From the NCBI GenBank assembly GCA_051960855.1, contig JBQCDV010000135.1, positions 1 to 9,997 on the forward strand: a stretch of DNA of 9,997 bases, given 5' to 3'. The notes under the pieces were generated by a model. It was not told where the DNA came from. It did not search any database and saw nothing but the letters and a program-made list of their open reading frames with translations. Origin of the DNA: JBQCDV01 sp051960855. GTDB taxonomy: Bacteria; Actinomycetota; Actinomycetes; JAJZTN01. The position numbers and the translations under genes were made by a program. Below are positions 7,648 to 9,997 of the stretch, in pieces (the stretch's first letter is position 1; every line of letters starts with the position of its first letter).

Positions 7648-7665
7648 GCTGACTCGGGAGTCAGC
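7648..7665. repeat. 8-2-8 inverted repeat between narK and the hemerythrin gene
   Basis: GCTGACTC-GG-GAGTCAGC is a perfect inverted repeat starting 12 nt after the narK stop and ending 26 nt before the hemerythrin ATG. As RNA it would form a 7-bp stem with a 4-nt loop. No U-run follows, so it is not a classical terminator. It could be an operator for a dimeric regulator, a transcript-stabilising hairpin or a processing site that sets the ratio of the two products. Confidence 0.55.
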
Positions 7666-7676
7666 AGGTCCACGGT

Positions 7677-8900
7677 TCAGTGCGCCGAACGCAGGCCGCG
7701 CAGGCCGACGACCTGGGACCCCGTGGCGAGTGCGGCCACGACGGCCAGCAGGACCAGACCGATCGCGTAGGAGCCGTGGCTGCCGTACAGCGACCCCATG
7801 AGCAGCGGCGGGACGAAGCCGCCGAGGCCGCCCGCTGCGCCAACGACACCGGTGACACTGCCGACCGTCCCAGCCGGGGCGCGTAGGGCGACGAGGGCGA
7901 AGACCGCTCCGCTGCCAGCACCCAGTGCAGCCGCCATCGAGAGGAAGGCGACGGTCCCGGTGGGCGCGAGGCCCGGGGTAGCGGCCTGGGCGATGGCACC
8001 GAGCGCCACGACGGTCAGGGCGACGGCCAGCACCCGCGTCGGGTGGAAGCGGTCGGACAGCCAGCCGCCGACCGGGCGCATGAAGACCGCGAGCAGTACG
8101 AAGCCGGCCATGCGGTTGGCGGCGTCGGCCTGCGCGAGGCCGTAGGCGTTCTTGAGGTAGGTCGGCAGGTAGACGGAGAAGGCGACGTAGCCGCCGAAGG
8201 CGACGGCGTACAGCGCCGAGGCCTGCCAGGTGATCGACAGCTTCACCGTGCCGCCCAGCCGCGACAGCGTCGACCCCTGCGGTGCGGCGCGTCCGGGAGC
8301 GTCGCGCAGGACCAGGGCGGCGACGACGGCGTAGACGGCAAGGGCGATCGCGGTGATGGCAAAGGGGGTGACCATTCCGTGGGCCTTGACGAGGCGGACC
8401 GTGGTGAGTGCGCTGATCGCGGTGCCTCCCATGCCCATCCCGAAGACGCCGATCGCCGTGCCGCGCTTCGCTGGGCTGAACCAGGCGTTGACGAAGGGCA
8501 CGCCCACGGCGAAGGAGGTGCCTCCGATCCCGAGGAAGAAGCCGCCGACGAGGAGCGCAGGTAGCGAGCTGTGACCCCACAGGCCCAGGAAGAGGACAGG
8601 CACGATGGTCGCGGCCGAGACGATCGGGAACATCACGCGGCCGCCGAAGCGGTCAGTGAGGGCGCCGACCGGGATGCGGCCGAGGGACCCGACCACGACG
8701 GGGACGGCGACGACGAGGGCCTGCTGGAACGCGGTCAGCGACAGGCTGTCGTGCAGCTTCATCGCGAGGGGGCTGAGCAGTGCCCAGGCCCAGAAGTTCA
8801 GGGCGAAGCCGATGGTCGCCATCGCCAGCATGAGGCCGGCCGGCCCTGACCGCTCGGCAGTCAGGTTGGCGCCGGAGCCGGCGCGCTGGGTGCGGGACAT
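7677..8900 (-). CDS. narK: NarK-family nitrate/nitrite transporter (MFS)
   Basis: This 407-residue major facilitator protein with about 12 membrane helices belongs to the nitrate/nitrite porter family. The substrate-binding arginines match by context: Arg75 in SLGRIPVGALTDRFGG and Arg275 in MRPVGGWLSDRF. Both nitrate signature regions are present: GGTSFAVGVPFVNAWF with GVFGMGMGGT (about 126-160) and GAAGGLGGFVPP (354-365). It imports nitrate and/or exchanges it for nitrite for the downstream reductase; proton symport and antiport forms are hard to separate by eye. Genes of this kind are often called narK2 in actinobacteria. The ATG at 8900 is chosen because GGAGG (8906-8910) lies 5 nt upstream; a GTG at 8936 would add 12 residues and has no such site. 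Its 143-base upstream gap holds a DosR-type palindrome centred about 119 nt before the start. The hemerythrin gene follows after 55 bases. Confidence 0.95.
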   Translation of the reverse strand: MSRTQRAGSGANLTAERSGPAGLMLAMATIGFALNFWAWALLSPLAMKLHDSLSLTAFQQALVVAVPVVVGSLGRIPVGALTDRFGGRVMFPIVSAATIVPVLFLGLWGHSSLPALLVGGFFLGIGGTSFAVGVPFVNAWFSPAKRGTAIGVFGMGMGGTAISALTTVRLVKAHGMVTPFAITAIALAVYAVVAALVLRDAPGRAAPQGSTLSRLGGTVKLSITWQASALYAVAFGGYVAFSVYLPTYLKNAYGLAQADAANRMAGFVLLAVFMRPVGGWLSDRFHPTRVLAVALTVVALGAIAQAATPGLAPTGTVAFLSMAAALGAGSGAVFALVALRAPAGTVGSVTGVVGAAGGLGGFVPPLLMGSLYGSHGSYAIGLVLLAVVAALATGSQVVGLRGLRSAH

Positions 8901-8905
8901 GAGGT

Positions 8906-8910
8906 CCTCC
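8906..8910 (-). promoter_or_regulatory. Ribosome binding site fixing the narK start
   Basis: GGAGG sits 5 nt before the ATG at 8900. It decides between this start and the in-frame GTG at 8936, which lacks a comparable site. Confidence 0.8.
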
Positions 8911-9009
8911 GAGAGGTGCCGCGTGGGTGCTCCCACGAGCGGAAATCCGTGACATCTCCACTGTCGAGCTTCCGGAGCTGCGCGCCATGGGGGCGAAGGA
9001 CCGGAGTTG

Positions 9010-9027
9010 CCGGGACCTACGTCCCGG
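9010..9027. promoter_or_regulatory. DosR/DevR-type palindrome upstream of narK
   Basis: The site is a perfect inverted repeat, CCGGGAC-CTAC-GTCCCGG. Its core GGGAC-N4-GTCCC (9012-9025) has the half-sites and spacing of the DosR/DevR (OsdR in Streptomyces) box, which in mycobacteria controls narK2 and many universal stress genes. Its centre lies about 119 nt before the narK ATG. The alternative is a stem-loop terminator for the stress-protein gene, whose stop is 17 nt away; no T-run follows, which makes an intrinsic terminator less likely. Confidence 0.55.
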
Positions 9028-9043
9028 GAGATCCCGTCGAACG

Positions 9044-9970
9044 TCAGGGGACGATCACGACGGGCAGCTCGGCGTGCTCGAGCACCAGCCCCGGGATGCC
9101 CCCGAGGCTCGCGGAGCGGCCTCCGGCTCCGCGCCCCCGCCCCACGACCAGCAGGCCGGCACCGGTGCTCGCGGCGGCCGCGAGAACGGCCGGCACGACT
9201 GGTCCCGGCACGACCTTGGGATGCACCAGGTCCTCGGGGAAGCCGTCGCGCCAGAGCGCAGCGACGTCGTCGATGAGGCGCAGTCCCGCGTGCACTCGCT
9301 CGAGCCGCTCGCCGGGTCCGTCGCCCATCGCGTGCACGGCAATGACGTCGACACCACGCTTGGTGGCCTCGACCATCGCGAAACCCATGGCCGCGGTGTC
9401 CTCCGGCCCCACCGCCACGACAACCGGCGCCTCCGCATCGAGGTCGTCGGCGCCGATGGACACGCCGGGATGGACGACCACCGGGACGCGGGCGACGGTA
9501 GCGACGGCACGCGAGGTGGAGCCCAGCAGGCCCTCCGCCCAGTGGCCCATCCCGCGCCGGCCCGTCACCACCATGCGGACCTCCCGGCCGGGCGCCGCCT
9601 CGCCCACCAGCGCGTCGGCAACGTCGTCCGCCTCGATGACGGCAGCGGAGACCCGGACGCCGGGGACGCGGAGGCCGACCTCGGAGACCAGCTCGGACAG
9701 CATCAGCTGAGCGGCCTCCCAGCGGCCGTCCGCCGGTGCGGGAGCCGCGGCTGTTGGCACGTCCGGTGACGACGCCAACGGCAGGGGCGCCCCGATCGTC
9801 TCGGGCACGCGCCGCAGCGGGACAGCTCGGACCACGTGCACGACGTCGAGGTGGGCGTCATGGAGCTGGGCCTCGCGCGCTGCCCACACCACCGCGTCGA
9901 GAGCACCGGTGCTGCCGTCGGCCCCGACGAGGACCCGCGAACGCCGTCGCGGGACTCCTGTCTGGCTCAT
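9044..9970 (-). CDS. Tandem-domain universal stress protein (UspA family)
   Basis: This 308-residue protein holds two Usp domains, about residues 11-167 and 182-308. Domain 1 begins RVLVGADGS with the conserved Asp18 and ends with the ATP-binding signature G-x2-G-x9-G-S: Gly137, Gly140, Gly150 and Ser151 in TGRRGMGHWAEGLLGSTS, followed by VPVVVH. Domain 2 begins PVVVAVGPED and ends VVGRGRGAGGRSASLGG...LPVVIVP; its signature is irregular and the final Gly-Ser is Gly-Gly, so it may not bind nucleotide. A Pro/Ala-rich insert lies at about 61-82. The ATG at 9970 follows AGGAGG (9976-9981) by 5 nt. Two-domain Usps of this size are numerous in actinobacteria, where many belong to the hypoxia and dormancy regulon, which fits the nar genes beside it. 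The biochemical role is not specific: binding of ATP or a related nucleotide and stress survival are family knowledge. Its promoter lies beyond the window. Confidence 0.93.
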   Translation of the reverse strand: MSQTGVPRRRSRVLVGADGSTGALDAVVWAAREAQLHDAHLDVVHVVRAVPLRRVPETIGAPLPLASSPDVPTAAAPAPADGRWEAAQLMLSELVSEVGLRVPGVRVSAAVIEADDVADALVGEAAPGREVRMVVTGRRGMGHWAEGLLGSTSRAVATVARVPVVVHPGVSIGADDLDAEAPVVVAVGPEDTAAMGFAMVEATKRGVDVIAVHAMGDGPGERLERVHAGLRLIDDVAALWRDGFPEDLVHPKVVPGPVVPAVLAAAASTGAGLLVVGRGRGAGGRSASLGGIPGLVLEHAELPVVIVP

Positions 9971-9997
9971 CGCTGCCTCCTGTGCTCGTCTATCGCG

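Larger units (their letters stand above)
8901..9043 (-). promoter_or_regulatory. Intergenic region before narK, probable promoter region
   Basis: This 143-base gap separates the stress-protein stop from the narK start. It holds a DosR-like palindrome at 9012-9025, a further TCCCGT half-site at 9032-9037 (10 bases from the TCCC at 9022), and the narK Shine-Dalgarno. I cannot pick out convincing -35 and -10 boxes by eye. Since all genes point the same way, a separate narK promoter is likely but read-through from the stress-protein gene is possible. Confidence 0.6.

Noticed and set aside
8901..8936. GTG start at 8936 for narK
   Set aside because: GGAGG is positioned for the ATG at 8900, and the 12 extra residues show no transporter character.
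8927..9769. Plus-strand open frames opposite the universal stress gene
   Set aside because: Antisense shadow with low-complexity translation; the minus strand has two clear Usp domains and a strong ribosome site.
1..9997. Mobile elements, CRISPR arrays, tRNA or rRNA genes, FNR-type TTGAT-N4-ATCAA boxes
   Set aside because: I looked for transposase-like frames, spaced direct repeats, tRNA-like folds and FNR/CRP-type boxes in the gaps and saw none convincing.

Overview
The window is about 10 kb of very GC-rich DNA. Codon choice (G or C at almost every third position), strong GGAGG-type ribosome binding sites, and the NarG, NarH and hemerythrin sequence types point to an actinomycete (Actinomycetota); I cannot name a genus. 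All seven genes lie on the minus strand, so transcription runs from high to low coordinates, and the window is almost entirely coding.

In transcription order the layout is: a tandem universal stress protein (9970-9044); a 143-base gap holding a palindrome of the DosR/DevR type; a NarK-family nitrate/nitrite transporter (8900-7677); a 55-base gap with an 8-2-8 inverted repeat; a hemerythrin-domain protein with an N-terminal Cys cluster (7621-7139); a 198-base leader with two hairpins and a second DosR-like site; then narG (6940-3191), narH (3191-1476), narJ (1479-583) and narI (586 to beyond base 1). The four nar genes are coupled by TGATG, ATGA and ATGA overlaps, as in a classical narGHJI operon.

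Together the genes form an anaerobic or hypoxic respiration module. NarK brings in nitrate or exports nitrite. NarG (Mo-bisPGD) reduces nitrate on the cytoplasmic side using electrons passed through the Fe-S clusters of NarH from the haem-b membrane subunit NarI. NarJ is the assembly chaperone. The stress protein and hemerythrin fit a low-oxygen or nitric-oxide stress response, and the two DosR-like sites suggest shared control.

Two observations stand out. First, narI carries an in-frame TAA at codon 87, with the reading frame and NarI-like sequence continuing on both sides. The membrane subunit is therefore either a recent pseudogene or affected by a sequence error, while narG, narH and narJ look intact. 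Second, the DosR-like sites before narK and narG have centres at nearly identical distances (about 119 nt) from their start codons. I see no mobile element, CRISPR array, tRNA or rRNA, and no wholly new system.
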